Origin: Mariniflexile sp044335535
GTDB lineage: Bacteria; Bacteroidota; Bacteroidia; Flavobacteriales; Flavobacteriaceae
Direction: 5' to 3'
Length of the DNA stretch: 64,000 bases
Assembly (NCBI RefSeq): GCF_044335535.1
Contig: NZ_JBIQVZ010000001.1
Span: forward strand, 1-64,000
Shown here: positions 63,304 to 64,000 of the stretch, one piece after another
Numbering within the stretch: position 1 is the stretch's first letter
Layout: each line of letters starts with the position of its first letter
Notes under the pieces: generated by a model
Database searches by the model: none
The model's input: the letters and a program-made list of their open reading frames with translations, nothing else
Told to the model about the DNA's origin: nothing
Program-made: the position numbers and the translations under genes

Positions 63304-63382
63304 TTTTCTTTTTTAGATTTTAGATATTAGAATTTAGATAAGAGACATCTACGCATGTATATTTTTAATTTTTGTAACTATT

Positions 63383-64000
63383 TTAATCTTTACTTAAATT
63401 GGTATTAAATTCCGATTGGTCTAATCTCAGACTAACGCTTTGATCGGGTTTTTGAATGATATGAATATCACGTTGAGGAAATGGAATACTAACATTATTT
63501 TCTCTAAATAGTCTGTCTATTTCAAACCTCACGTCACTCCTTATGGCATTAGCATTAAAGCTATCACTTATGGTGAAAATAACTTTAAAATCTAGAGAAC
63601 TATCACCAAAATTAGTAAACCGTACAGCAATATCATCTTTATATAAAACGTCTTTGTTTGTAGTTGCTGCTTCAATTAACAACTTCTTTACCAATTGCAC
63701 ATCGCTGCCATAAGCAACCCCAACTTCTACATGCTCTCTAGTATCGGAGCCATTCTGTGTCCAATTATAAAGACTATTTTCTAGATACAAATGGTTAGGG
63801 ATTATCAATACTTTATTATCTATCGTTACGGCTCTTGTCGTTCTTAATTTTATCTCTTCAACCCGTCCTATTTTCCCTTCTATTTCAATAATATCACCTA
63901 CATGCACTGTTTGGTCTACTAAAATGAATACTCCAGAAATAATATCTTGAAACAACGTTTGTAATGCTAAACCAATACCTATCATTAGTGCTGCAGATGC
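63383..64000 (-). CDS. Mechanosensitive channel MscS family protein (partial, N-terminus beyond window)
   Basis: The 205 or so residues visible cover the MscS pore-adjacent beta domain and C-terminal region. ASAALMIGIGLALQTLFQDIISGVFILVDQTVHVGDIIEIEGKIGRVEEIKLRTTRAVTIDN is the third transmembrane helix followed by the typical MscS beta domain. The frame is open to the right edge (64000), so the N-terminal helices lie outside. It protects against osmotic downshock. C-terminal residues have an Asp/Asn-rich end. Confidence 0.9.
   Translation of the reverse strand, partial: ASAALMIGIGLALQTLFQDIISGVFILVDQTVHVGDIIEIEGKIGRVEEIKLRTTRAVTIDNKVLIIPNHLYLENSLYNWTQNGSDTREHVEVGVAYGSDVQLVKKLLIEAATTNKDVLYKDDIAVRFTNFGDSSLDFKVIFTISDSFNANAIRSDVRFEIDRLFRENNVSIPFPQRDIHIIQKPDQSVSLRLDQSEFNTNLSKD

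Overview
The window is chromosomal DNA of a member of the Bacteroidota, almost certainly a marine-type Flavobacteriaceae. The evidence is the AT-rich composition, the promoter boxes of the form TAnnTTTG (-7) with an upstream TTG (-33), start sites without clear Shine-Dalgarno sequences, type IX secretion (T9SS) type B sorting domains, a PorT-like barrel, Bacteroidota-only families such as DUF5606, and a zeaxanthin-type carotenoid operon. No prophage, integrative element, plasmid backbone or CRISPR array is visible. The genes are mostly housekeeping genes with small accessory insertions.

Layout. 1-380 is a GC-rich structured intergenic stretch. 414-3675 is the translation operon thrS-infC-rpmI-rplT, with infC starting at an AUA codon. 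3811-6304 holds a convergent pair, an adenylate-forming (PaaK-like) enzyme and an ATP-grasp ligase. 6517-8944 carries lipoproteins and yjbQ. 9149-16489 is a minus-strand block: an exported amidotransferase-like protein, dnaB, accA, a DMT transporter, an LptF/LptG permease and tgt. 16800-20267 has a barrel protein, an FKBP lipoprotein with calcium-loop-like repeats, an S4 protein, a PRTase and aroK. tRNA-Lys and tRNA-Leu follow. 20708-25170 is a light-regulation candidate: a CarH-like B12-binding MerR regulator directly before crtI-crtB-crtZ-lycopene cyclase. 25556-27988 contains tlpA, a DUF5606 gene, def and ruvX. 28786-34473 has dapD and an LPS/surface-glycan cluster (GT9, glycerophosphotransferase-like, GT2, Kdo-kinase-like, GT4). 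34573-39412 has a Sua5/TsaC gene, cca, ctaA and two uncharacterised genes. 39618-49323 has an ABC exporter and two T9SS type B surface proteins, one a 1633-residue repeat protein. 49567-55458 has uvrB, small genes, sucC and lysA. 55802-64000 has NTF2-like, DUF1624 and DinB-like proteins, an M28 peptidase, PPK2, a coiled-coil protein, a sigma-54 activator-like response regulator and a truncated MscS channel.

The most distinctive non-coding content is a set of small non-autonomous inverted-repeat elements (MITE-like). There are two copies with GAAGTGG ends (7673-7944, 25181-25556). A relative with different ends lies at 44212-44375, and a third type at 26193-26408. A second family is nested inside one copy (25256-25384), has a decayed copy at 62001-62105 and a solitary end at 32545-32559. 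Several of these element ends coincide with the stop codon of the neighbouring gene.

Other points worth attention are the CarH residues together with a shared operator-like motif, a thioester-domain-like lipoprotein, a Tgt without its zinc cysteines, a DnaB with an SSB-like acidic tip, and a NtrC-type regulator with GAFTSA and no DNA-binding domain. All functional calls come from reading the sequence; no database search was run.
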